64,000 nucleotides of DNA from Rhinopomastus cyanomelas. Taxonomy: Eukaryota > Chordata > Aves > Bucerotiformes > Rhinopomastidae. This document shows positions 35,213 through 45,800 of this stretch, one piece after another. How positions within the stretch are numbered: the first letter of the stretch is position 1; every line of letters begins with the position of its first letter. The stretch is from positions 124,001 through 188,000 of the forward strand of contig VXBP01004612.1 in NCBI GenBank assembly GCA_013400115.1, written 5' to 3'. A program made the translations under genes and the position numbers. The notes under the pieces are model-generated. The model saw nothing but the letters and a program-made list of their open reading frames with translations. It was not told where the DNA came from and did not search any database.

Positions 35213-38059
35213 ATTTTCACAGTTGGAAACTTCTCTTTTGGTTGAGAATGAAAGTTGAAATTTATAAGTAGAATTCTCTGCCAAAATACCTGGCAAGAGC
35301 AAGATCCTACAGCCTGGTACCTGGGGGCACGGGGGGCTCCGAACAACACTTTCATGGTCTCACTAAGTTATAGTTCTCTGTTCTTCACTTTGTTCTCGAA
35401 GATGAAAAAAAGCAGTGCTGTCACAATTAAGTGTATCTGTATTGTATCCAGAGCTCTGCAAATGAAATCACTCTCTCTGGGCTGGCAGCTGCTCTCTGCT
35501 CTTTCATATTTTCTGCTTCCCTTTGGTTTTGCATCCTCCTTCCTGTAATTACTGGGGAAAAATAAGTATGGGTAGAAACTGTGTGTGCACAGGTTGTGGG
35601 CTGAAAAGCTGCTGCTGGTGTTCAGGAACTCACCAAGAATAACAATTTTTGACAATCTCTAGAACTTCTTACTTTCACAAGAGAGCAGTTGGAGGTGAGC
35701 AGAAGTGAAATTATTGTGTAACTGCAATACAGTCACATTTACTTGCCAAAGATGGAAGGTACCAAATGTGACAGAGTTGAGCAGGATCTCAAAGACATAC
35801 CAGATCTGCCATTTCATCCGTGTGGCATTCCCTCTGCTTGTAACAATCTGTGTTGCAGAACCAGCTTGTTCAAATTCTTCCTGAGTTCTTTTGCTTCTTT
35901 AGCTGGCAGGAAAGTGTTTAGGGTTTTTTTTTTTAATACAAGTATCAGAGAACAGAATAAGAATGAATACCCAGCTGGCACAGTATGAATTTGCCAATCA
36001 AGCATGACTGTATCCCTGACTTAAGACTAGCTAGAGATGTATCCAGACAGATAGCACAACTCAGACATGGCTCTTTTGAGCTAAAAAATGGCACGTCATC
36101 CATCCTGGGAGGCAAAAATTGCAATGAACCCCCTTCCTGCCCAAGGCCAAACCCTGTGAGATTTCCTTACAATCTATCTGCCCTTGTTAAAAGCTTTCAT
36201 TAAGCTGAAAGACATGGGGAACTGAAACAAAGCTGCAAATTCAGTTGGGAACTTGCTGCAGCTGGAAGGGGAGAGTTTAAACTGGAGAAATATTTTCACT
36301 GTTTCTTAAGGTTTGTTCTGGGTCCAATAGCTTGTATTTGCATATATTTTCATTATTGTGAATGTGAGGGTCCTCTGGACACAAAGAAAGGAGGTTCAGA
36401 CTACCCTACAGAGATGACTATATAATCTTGTGGACTGGAACAACAGAAATAGGAGAAAACTCAATAATGGAAAAGATAAGGTCATGCACTTAGTCATTTA
36501 TAAAAAGCATTTTTATTATGGACTATAAGTGACAAAGAAAAGGAGTTGCCTGCATTAGTCACTCATAGCCTCACCCTGAACCATCAGTGAGATCTGGTAA
36601 ATAAAAACCAAATTGGCTGTATGAGAAATACACAAGTTTTTTTTAAGAAATCAAGGGAAACCACCTCCATTGCAAAGATGGGCAGTGCTTTCTGAAAAAC
36701 TGTTAGTGTCAGCTGTGCTGAGGAGAGATGAATTCAAATTGTACCTAGTGCAGAAAAATCTGACTTACAGAGGCTCTGTGTTACAGGAGACTAGTAAAAC
36801 TTACTGATTGACTTGAAAAGTTGAGTGGCTCTGACTACTGCCTAGACATTTAAACAGATCAGGGAATGCCTAACTGAAATACTGTGGGTTTGAACTAGTC
36901 TTGCTCAGGCTGGGCATTAGAAGGACCTTTCACACAATGATGAGGGCAGGTTTGGTCCAGTCCTCCAGCAAGACATGTAGAAAAATAGCACATTCAGTGT
37001 AAGATGGAACTTGTTGTGTTTATGGGAATAGCTATACAGAGTATCTGCCTCTACAGCAGCAAAGTGCTTCCTTCAAAATTCAAGATCCATGTCAGTCCCA
37101 AAACTAAAGATCCAAAGGCTTACCCACTTATTAGCAGACTGCACTGCAATGTGCAGACCTAGCAGGCTGTAAACAATCTGGCCAGTGTACCTCAGTAGCC
37201 CAGTTACAGCAGAACAGGCTCCATGTCAACGAAAGGACCTCACCTTGGCAAGAAGCAGAGCTCCTCTGACATCTAGCACCACTGCTAGCAAAAAGAAGAA
37301 AGTAATTACAGAAGAACGTTTGCTTGGCAGAGGCAGTCAGTGTTGAACCCCATATGCCAAGAGGAAATTGTTCTTTCAGTCTTAGTAATACAGGGCTTAT
37401 CTCTTCATCGCTGTATTTAAAAAGACAACGATCTGACTTTATGTGTCTGACCACTGTGCCTACCCAGAGCTTACTCCAGGATTTATGGCCTTATTCTTGA
37501 CTGCTCTGGTTAACAAACAGCTCAAAGGTCTCCTCACACAAGCTACACCTTAGAGCAAGCCAGGACTCCTCACACAAGCTCTGTACCTTACATACAGCAG
37601 GGTGGTGGCGAGCAACAGCAGAGACCATGGAAATGGGCAGTTCTGGTTCTTGAAAAACAAAATGTTTGGGTTAAAAAACTTGAATGAAACTAGTGACAAC
37701 AGAGGCACGAAAAAATCTCGATGCATATAAAGCAATTTCCTATGCAAAATGTAATGCAATGTCAATTTACACAAGGATTTCAGCCACACGGCAACATGCT
37801 GGGGACATGTGCCCAAGGCTGGTGCCTGGCACCTTGCACCCATGCAGGGCTTCTGAGCCCTGAACGCCTCCTTGTGAGGGGCTCGAGAAACCCGAGAGAG
37901 TAAAAACGCCGTGTTCCAGTGTCAGAACTGTCATCATAAACATGTTTATTTACTGGGACCGATACAAATGCTCCCGCCAATGCGTGCTGGGCTTCCCTTT
38001 AGGAAAACCCAAACATGACCCTCACAACTCATCGACAGCAGAGAGGGTCTCTGCTTCCT
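35213..38059. other. Sequence upstream of the TMEFF1 CpG island
   Basis: No gene was recognised. An imperfect direct repeat of CTCCTCACACAAGCT plus flanking bases occurs at 37,530-37,552 and 37,566-37,590. CpG density starts to rise near 37,860. Distal TMEFF1 regulatory elements may lie here, but none can be pointed to. Confidence 0.4.
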
Positions 38060-38214
38060 TCCCCATCCCCCGCTTACGCCGGCTTGTTAGTGAATAACAA
38101 ACCATCTCGTGGGTGACAAATGACCTGCCGGTGGCCCTCCTTCCTCGTCACCCCTCGGGACACGCTCTGCTCTCATTCACCCGTCAGTGATACCCCGCTC
38201 GCCTTTTGATGGTA

Positions 38215-38238
38215 CCCACCACCATCACCACCACCACC
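38215..38238. repeat. (ACC)n-rich trinucleotide run
   Basis: ACC/ATC trinucleotides at the upstream edge of the CpG island. The poly-His and related runs in overlapping frames are by-products. Confidence 0.8.
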
Positions 38239-38375
38239 GACACCCCAGCTCCGGGGTCCTCCAACCTGCTTCCCCCTCTGCGAAAGTAGTGGGGTTGTCC
38301 CCTACCAGGCGAGCGAGTAGAAGCCCCTCACCTCCCCGCCGGTCCCGGGGGAGGGGGCTGCCATCACGTGTGCTT

Positions 38376-38402
38376 CCTCCCCCTCCTCCTCCTCCTCCCC
38401 CT
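38376..38402. repeat. (CCT)n trinucleotide run
   Basis: A CCT run inside the CpG island, followed at 38,404-38,440 by GGC and GCA repeats. It is probably promoter or 5' UTR sequence and prone to length variation. Confidence 0.85.
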
Positions 38403-38607
38403 CCGCGGCGGCGGCATCGGCGGCGGCAGCAGCAGCAGCCGCACGGCCCCGCTCCCTTTGTTGCGGGCGGAGCGGCGGCGCTGCCGGGTACCGCGCACAA
38501 AGGAGCGGCCGCCGCACCATCGGGGTTGCAGGGGGCCGCGCCGCACCGCATCGCACCGCGGGGTCAGTCCTGCCCGCGGCCGGGCAGCGGCGGCGGGTCC
38601 GTGCGGG

Positions 38608-38679
38608 ATGCTGAAGGTGCGCTTCGGCGCGGCGGAGAAAGGACGGTCCCGCCCGGGCGGCGTCGCGGGCTCCGGTTGA
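38608..38679 (+). other. Upstream ORF in the putative TMEFF1 5' leader
   Basis: An ATG at 38,608 opens a 23-codon frame ending at TGA 38,677-38,679, 42 bases before the TMEFF1 start. The ATG has a G at -3 and C at +4, a fair initiation context. If transcription starts upstream of 38,608, ribosomes would meet this frame first and it could lower TMEFF1 translation. Whether it lies in the mRNA is not known. Confidence 0.45.
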
Positions 38680-38721
38680 CGCCGCCGCCATCCCGGTGCC
38701 GCCGCTCCGCCGCCCCTCGCC

Positions 38722-38905
38722 ATGCCCGGAGAGAGCCCGGCCGCCGCCCGGCCGCTCCTGCGAGCGGCACCGCCGCTGGCGCTGTGCTACGCCTCGGCCC
38801 TGCTGCTGCTCGCCCTGTCCGCGCTGCCCGCCGGCCGCGCCTCGCACCCGCTACCCGGACCCGACTGCCAGGGCGGCGGCAAGGGGAGAGGCGGCAACTG
38901 TTCAG
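38722..38905 (+). CDS. TMEFF1: TMEFF1 exon 1 (signal peptide and N-terminus)
   Basis: This is the first coding exon of transmembrane protein with EGF-like and two follistatin-like domains 1 (tomoregulin-1), a single-pass surface protein mostly of neural tissue. The 61 codons start at an ATG with G at -3. Residues about 16-37 form a hydrophobic core (APPLALCYASALLLLALSAL), then GRAS, a likely signal-peptidase site near residue 40. The tail DCQGGGKGRGGNCS matches the human TMEFF1 order of Asp-Cys, Gly/Lys-rich linker and Asn-Cys-Ser. It includes a potential N-glycosylation site (NCS, 59-61). The exon ends TTCAG/GTAATG, a good donor leaving phase 1, which fits the next codon (Glu) of the family. 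TMEFF2, the paralogue, has a quite different N-terminus. The follistatin, EGF and transmembrane exons are not in this window. Confidence 0.87.
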
Positions 38906-39043
38906 GTAATGGTCCACACCGCCCGCACCGCGCCCCCCGCTGCGGGGGACCCCCGCGGGCACGTGGAGGCCCAAGCGCGCCCCCCTCCTCACCCGGTTCC
39001 GCCCGGCGGAAAACAAAGGAGCGGACGGGGACCCCCTTGTCCC

Positions 39044-39068
39044 GGGGCGGGGGGCGGGGGGCGGGCGG
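39044..39068 (+). other. G-quadruplex-type G-run cluster
   Basis: Runs of four to six G separated by single C bases occur on the coding strand about 140 bases into intron 1. The pattern fits the usual four-run G-quadruplex rule. In nascent RNA or non-template DNA it could affect transcription or splicing of the first intron. That function is inferred. Confidence 0.6.
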
Positions 39069-40847
39069 AGCCCTCTCCCCAACCGCTCCCTGCCGAAGGA
39101 AGGAGTTTGCCGCTCTCTCGGCTTTTGTTGTCCCCCCCCTGCTCCCCGTCGTGGTGCCCGCAGGAGCCCGCAGCTTGCCCCGTCCCACCACGGAGCAAGC
39201 CGGGGGCAGCGGCGAGTGCAGCCCCGGGCGGCTCACACGGGCCGGTATTAGGGGCTCACTCGGTCCGTGAAGTGCAGCTGCTCTGTCCCACCTTCTGCCG
39301 GCTGATGCTGAATGAGGCAGATGACAGAATATTCCGTGATGGGCGCGGGATGAGGGTCTCGGTGAATTTTCCTGCTTTGGCAGGTGAATGCCTTATTGCC
39401 GCTGCCCACCCTGTGCACCGGTCAGTGCTGGTGTAGCGGTCTCAGTGTAGATGATTTGGTTCCGCATGACAGCAGCACGTTTTCTTCTATCTTGAGGCAT
39501 ATGATGTTTCAAAAGTAGAACAAACTAAAAACATGCGATACAAAGTTTACAGCTTGTTAGAAGGGCTTTCTTTTTCTTCTACATCTAGTACTTAGGGAAA
39601 GATAATTTATAATTTAATTTATATTTAAACGACAGGTTTGTTCCAAGAGTGCCGGGACCGCCGGGCAGAGCGGCACAAAGTGCCTTCTCCAAGGTGATGA
39701 ACGGTTCTCACCCTGTGCACAGAGCCTCCCGCTCCCATTGTCTTCACAGGGGTTGTTAGGCAGTTTCCACGTTAGAAGGAACGCTTGGTACCTTCCAGGC
39801 GAGGGACCCCAAACTGCTTTAAGAGATGAGCTAATGGAATAGTGATCTTCCTCCCAATTACATTTTATAATGGGGATAATGCTGCTAAAGCAGGCTATTG
39901 AATTTGCAGAGCAGCAAACTGAAGCAAAATGATTTGGTAATATAATAAATCTGCCATTCACCCTTGTTACGCTCATTTGTTCTTCATTTTACCTAGCTTA
40001 GATATACACTGTGTTAGTGTGTGGTATCACAAAGCTGCTGTTTTGCTGCTGCTTGACTTTTTCATTCTATTTTGTATGAATATCATGGTTATTTTTAAAG
40101 AGAGGTTAATAGGTTAATGTGCCACTGGCGTTAGCGGCTTTCCCGCCACAGACATGTGGGTCATTAGACCACAGCATGTGCATAAATCAGTGAGATTAAA
40201 TGTGGAAGGCTGCTGAAATGTATGAGCAAGTTCCTAAGACATTGTGGAATACAGACACCATTATTTAGAAACTGTCTCAGGAAGAAGACTTTCCAACCTG
40301 GAATTGGAAATTGGTATTCTATAACAAAGACATTCAGAATGACTTGGTTCTACTAAGAATAGGCAGAATTAAATCTCTGTGCTCTAGATGTTTGTATGGC
40401 AGGCACTGCTTCTAGTGTAACTGCAAAAACATGGAAGGAAAATTTTATTTAAAAATGCAGTAGTTGGCCTCTGCTGAGTTAACTGTTTCATGCAAAACTG
40501 CAGGATTTCAGACCTCCCTGTTACTTTTGAAAGGACTAATATCAACACATGGTGCTTGGGGTAGATATCCTTCGCACTTAGTTCTCCACAGCATCGTTAG
40601 CTTTGACTGGATAAGCTGCTCCCTGCAGATGAGTTTCCTATATTTATGTGTGGGTCCAGACAGTGGCATTAGCACCTTTCTCAGTGCACTGCTACTGGGT
40701 ACCTTGCTATCAGTACTGAAAGTTAAACTTCAGAACACTTTTGGGATTACTTGTGATGCTTGGAGAAGAAAATTCCTCTCTGTTATTTTCTCTTTTTAAT
40801 GTTTGCATCATGTTGACCTGCAGCCCTGCAACAGTTTCTTACACTCT

Positions 40848-40910
40848 TTCATAGAATTGTAGACTTGTTTAGGTTGGAAAGGACCCTTAAGATCGGCAAG
40901 TCCTACTATT
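40848..40910 (-). mobile_element. Very short CR1 LINE 3' end, minus strand
   Basis: TCATAGAATTGTAGACTTGT, then TTAGGTTGGAAAGGACCCTT and AAGATCGGCAAGTCC. This is the reverse complement of a CR1 3' terminus, about 60 bp, of a different subfamily from the AATGATT-tail copies. Confidence 0.8.
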
Positions 40911-42671
40911 TTCTGGGTCTGTTTCTGAACTTCTAACATTTTATTGTTACTAGATTATGCAGATACCTTTATTTTTTGTTAATGTTTTAGGAAATGCTGA
41001 ACCCTCTCCTTTGTTCCTCCAGAATATACAGCTTCAGAAGGAGTGTGCTGTAGCAAAAGAACATTGTGAGGTGGAGGACACAGGCAGGCAACATAAAAAT
41101 TAAGAGCTTTGTCAGCCTTGCTTCTGCCCCTTCGGCACATGCATTGCAGTTCAGTCTTTTGTTAAATTATGATATAATTGCATCATCCTTGGCCAAGGGA
41201 GAAACATATAATCAAGTAATTAGAGCAGGAAATAGAGAATTAAGACACATCTGGAGTTAATTGACAATGTGGACTTGTGTGTGTTTGTTTATCTGCCAAC
41301 CCCTACTTTGCTAAGCTAGGAAAATGGAGTAGATGCATTTTGTCCAGAATGGGGTAAAAACAAGTCAGTTTTGCTTTCTGGAGAAAGAATCCTAGGCTGA
41401 CGTTTCAGAGATGTTGTATTATTCCTGACACTGCAACACTTCTGCTACTTGTGGGTTAGTAGGGAGGTGTGGTGCTTCATGCTCAGGCTGTATGGTAGTC
41501 ATGCCCTTAATAAAGGCTGTGAACAGCAGGGGATTATTAAGCATCCCAGGTAAAAAGCTAAGTATGAAATGTAGTTAGTTCTTGAGCTCCCAATCCACTG
41601 GTGCTCTCCAGAGACAAGCACCATCTTCAGTTTCAGCTCTGGTTGCATCTCCAATGTGAGGTATAGTCTGGTGGGCAGCCACTGCGGTTGCAATTTGATC
41701 ACAACTGACCAAACACTGAAGAATTTGGTGAGAGGTTCACTGACTTAACAGTGCATTGGTTTGGATTTGATTCTAATTAATTCTAATGATGTTTCTCTTG
41801 GTAAGCCTTTCAGCTTAGTGCTCCTTCACATGATAAAATACACTTGTCTGGGATGATTCCACGCAGCTCCAACGAGTCTCACAGGCCATGTGCTTTTCCC
41901 AGTTTCTTAAATTCTCTTTGAGTGAAGCAGGCAAAGATCTAATTGTTTCAAGATAGCTTATTGAGGACTGAATGAGGTCAAGGAAAAGTTAAGGAACACC
42001 ACTTCTGCAGAATCTCTCTTTGGAGGGGTATGAATGCTTTTCTTTTGCGTAGTCAGAACGTGTCTGAAATAGTTTGTAGATACAAGTAGATGGAAATTAG
42101 CAATTCTGGAGAGTGAAGAGGGACTAAGAAAATTATCTGTCCTGTGACAGAGTGATGGCTGAGCTGATGAAGGTGTCAATAAATTTTGTCTCAAACAGAA
42201 TTTGCAAGTCCTGGGCATCTCCTGCTGAGGTTGGTGTTTCCCCACACCCTTGGTGTGCAGTGGAGACTGTTTGATTAGGGACTTTTTGTTGCCATTACTT
42301 TATTAGATACCTTCAAATCTGTTCTCCAGATCCTATAGCGAGGAACTTGCAAGGTTGCTATCGCTGGATACCAGTACTAGCAGAAGAGACATACTACACA
42401 TATTTAAAGAAGAAATTACCTGCTCAGCTCTTGTCTGTGTAGCATTGTGATGTGGTGCATGTGACATATTTGTATCTGCTGTAATCCAGGACTAGAAATT
42501 AGCAAATCATCTGCATTTTGTGCAGAGGCCACCAGTGCTGTGCACTCTCATTCAGTGTTTCATAGCTTGTGGGGGTGGTGACAAGTGGCAAAATGAGGAA
42601 TACATTCATTACGCCTTGGCAGAACACCTTGCCTTTGCCAACTGCTTCCTTCCAAAAGGGTTTGATATTTG

Positions 42672-42888
42672 CAGAATCATAGAATCAGTAAGGTGGGAAG
42701 AGACCTCGAAGATCATCAAGTCCAACTGTCAACCCAACACCACCATGCCCACCAAACCATATCCACACATTGTAAAGATAGTTGTAAAGAGCATTAAGGT
42801 CTCCCTTCAGCCTCCTTTTCTCCAAACTAAAGAACCCCAGTTCCCTCAGCCACTTATCAGACTTGTCCTCCCAGGCCCTTCATGAGAC
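42672..42888 (-). mobile_element. CR1 LINE 3' region, minus strand, diverged
   Basis: CAGAATCATAGAATCAGTAA and AGATCATCAAGTCCAAC give a CR1 3' tail on the minus strand. Further along, CTCAGCCTCC-like and CAGTTCCCTCAGCCACTTAT blocks correspond to the ORF2 C-terminal region. The segment that normally lies between is partly missing, which indicates an internal deletion. Confidence 0.82.
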
Positions 42889-45800
42889 ATTGAATATTTA
42901 AAAAGTACTAAAAACCTAAATGAAGAGGAATGTGCTAGTGTTAAAAACACAGCATTTGGGGCACAAGCTCCTGGTTAAACGTTTCAAGGGAGATGATTAT
43001 TTTACCATGTTTGCAAGGATTTCTCAGAAGCATCTAAGATCCAGCAGCACTGTGGAGAAAGCACACTTTTCAAATATGCTGTCTGTATTTATCGACAAAT
43101 TACGGATTTGAGGTTCAGGCTAGGATGAACTGCCACTCCTTTAATGTTAGCTATTACGTGTGACCTATTGTAGCCGAAAACTTTGTCTTTTAAGAAGGGG
43201 TCTAAAGCTACTCACATCTGGTACATCTACACTTGAGGTGAAGACTTGGGTTTATGAGCAAGTTGTCCAAAATGAGTTTTATGTGCACACTTTCTCGCTC
43301 TAGGCTTGGGTGTTTGAAGTTTAGCTCCAGACTGTCCCTGCCATCATGGACAAGAGCCGAACACAAACATGTAGCTCTCGTGGCCCTGCCTGTGCCCAAT
43401 ACACAGGGCAGATGTGATCACGGATTTGGGAGGATATAAACCACAGCACTGCTGGTCTCTGGAGCTCAGCCTTGGTTTCTGCCCAGGATCAATGAGGACT
43501 CTGAACCAAAATGAGATGTGGCCTCAAGACTTGCTTTCATCCACGCTTATCAGCTGGAACAGACATACCCTTTGTGGTTTTTGTGAAGATTAAGAGGGTG
43601 AGGGGTTTTTTTGGGTATATCATTCCAGGTTGCACAAGGCCAAACCAATTTGCACTAAAGACAGGAAGCCACATTGGCATGAACATTAAGGCAGAGTATG
43701 GAAGAGAGGTGCAGGTTCAGTTAAAAATTTCCTAACTGTTTAAGAAGTGTACATCTTTCTATATTTGGATAGGAAACCTGATCTGAAATGGTAACTGGGA
43801 CTAGAAAAATTGATTATTTGGTCGAGGGCAGTATAACTTGCATTCCCATAAGTGAATTATAACAGTCAAACCAAATAAACTGTGTTTGTGCCAGCCGAAC
43901 TTCTGAAGTAAATGATCTCAACTCAGGTTACATATCACTTTGAGAAGCTATCACCAGGCATGAATACAAATCAACTATAAATAAAAAGTCAAAACAATGA
44001 TTAAAAAACAAAATGAAAACTCAGACAGTAACATGCACATATTTGTTTCCCTTTAGTGTAATTACCTAGACGTGAAATGTCCTTTCAGTACAGATTCTTG
44101 TGCTGATCAAAGAGCCAAAAGGTAATTAAAGTAGAATTGAAAGTGTCAGAATAGCAGAAAATCATCTCCTAACACGCGTCACTCCATCATTGTCACTAGT
44201 GGGAGCTGGTAGAGTGATGGAGCATTCAAGGCGTGACTGAAGGGACTGGACTGAATCCAATTTCTTTATTCTTTTTTTGAAAAGGGAAAAGGGGAGCTAT
44301 GTGTGTTGTGGAAAGTATTGCCAAGGAAACATTCTTTCTGTACCAAGCCCTCTCTGATAATTCCTGTTAAAGGGAAAACAAGAAGTCTGTCCCTTTTTTT
44401 GCTACTGATGTGTGGATAAGTATTTTGCATAAATACCCAGCTGGTTTTCTTCTAGAGTTGACAGTAGACTGGATGAAGGGGAGAGTTAATATTTACTTGA
44501 ACTTGAAGAAGGAGCCGCTATGGTCAGACACTTTGCAGAGCAGTATGAAGGCAGAGAATCCCACAGATATTGACAGGAGGCTCGATTTACCCTTTTCCTA
44601 TAAAGAGATTATCGTGGCCCACCATTGATCTGTCAGCTGAAAATGCTTGTGACTTTTCCAGCCTGTGGTCAGACTTTGGCAAGTGTCCACAAAGTGGGTA
44701 GTGGCTGTAGTTGCCAGAATAACAGTAGCTGCAACACTTGGGGAGATAAAAATGCTGAGCACCAAAGATGCTGAAGAAGGATCTCTGACTCTAGACTTCT
44801 CCTTCTTCTCCTGCAGATGTTGCGGAGTGAAAGTGGATGTAGAGGACATGTTGACGTTTTGTCTGTCATCTTCTAAGCAGCCTGCAATACTCTGTACAGC
44901 CAAAGAACACAGAAGTTTTTTATAATAAGCTTCTATCCCAAAAATCTTTATATAATAAGAAAATTATAATTATGTGATGTGAGCAAAACAATCCTAGTGG
45001 CTGTAGTTTATTTTTAGATAATTTTGAAATTTTAAGAGTTTAGAAATTAAGAGAAATAAAGGATGGAAAAGAGTGTGAGAGAGAAGAGCCTTATTTTTTG
45101 GAGCTTGTAAGTTTGTACAGAAGGGCTGACTAAATGAATTCATAGCAAATTTTATTTTATGAAAATTTTTTGGCAAAATGGTATTTTTCTTCAAGGAAAG
45201 ATGCTCCATACAAAATTGATTTAGGAGTAAATTCAGCAGTCAAAATTGTGATCTGCTGTAATTGCAGATTCCTGGAGAATCTTAGATCTGTCCCTTTGTC
45301 TGATGAACAATCTCAAAGTATCCTGAGCTCTAACTTAGTTGAGGGATGATTGTAAGAGAGCAGAATTATTTCAGCTTTTGTTATTAGGTAGTTATCTAGT
45401 GCTGACATTAGTTGTTTAAATATGTGTGATTTATGACTCCTACATTCTTCTCTTTGTTTATTTATTTCAAGCAAGTCAAGTCTTTCTTTTTCTCTTCAGA
45501 ATTCTTATCAGGGGACTTTAGGTTTCTTTGGAGTGGGCAGCAAGGTGCCAGTAAAGATCTTTTCTGGAATAGTACCTGAAAAACTCGTGTTCTTGTTGAC
45601 CCAGTTATATCCCCGGACCAGGCTGGATGGAAACTGGACACATTTGCATATCTACTGCTGACATGAATTTCTCTGTTTAAGAGAGAAATTACATGGATAT
45701 CAGTCTTGCTCTTTTTTTACATTACTCTAAGGCTGCCTTATTGGTCATAGTGCAGTTTGTGAGGGGGGCAGTGTTTGACTAGCCAATTTGGGTTTATTTT

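Larger units (their letters stand above)
38060..39270 (+). promoter_or_regulatory. TMEFF1: CpG island promoter of TMEFF1
   Basis: GC content and CpG density rise abruptly here and are very high between about 38,290 and 39,260. The island surrounds the first coding exon, the usual arrangement for a broadly or developmentally expressed vertebrate gene. No TATA box is evident. Several GC boxes (GGGCGG types) and one E-box (CACGTG, 38,365-38,370) lie upstream of the start codon. The transcription start cannot be fixed from sequence and is probably within about 38,400-38,650. Long translations on both strands across the island are by-products of its low stop-codon frequency. Confidence 0.85.

Noticed and set aside
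35814..35930. Minus-strand coding-like stretch (PAKEAKELRKNLNKLVLQHR)
   Set aside because: The start lies next to an A-run without any AG acceptor and a TGA follows after about 35 codons. No neighbouring exon supports it.
36905..36990. Possible CR1 trace (GGCATTAGAAGGACCTTTC)
   Set aside because: Only one block resembles CR1; the tail and flanking landmarks are absent.
38187..39436. Long overlapping frames on both strands (up to 246 codons), rich in Pro, Arg, Ala and His
   Set aside because: They lie in the CpG island, where stop codons are rare. They overlap in up to six frames and have low-complexity composition. Only the 38,722-38,905 part matches a known protein.
44598..44925. Overlapping frames on both strands near a good acceptor
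   Set aside because: Neither frame fits the TMEFF1 phase or a known domain, and the Cys spacing does not fit a follistatin-like or EGF module.
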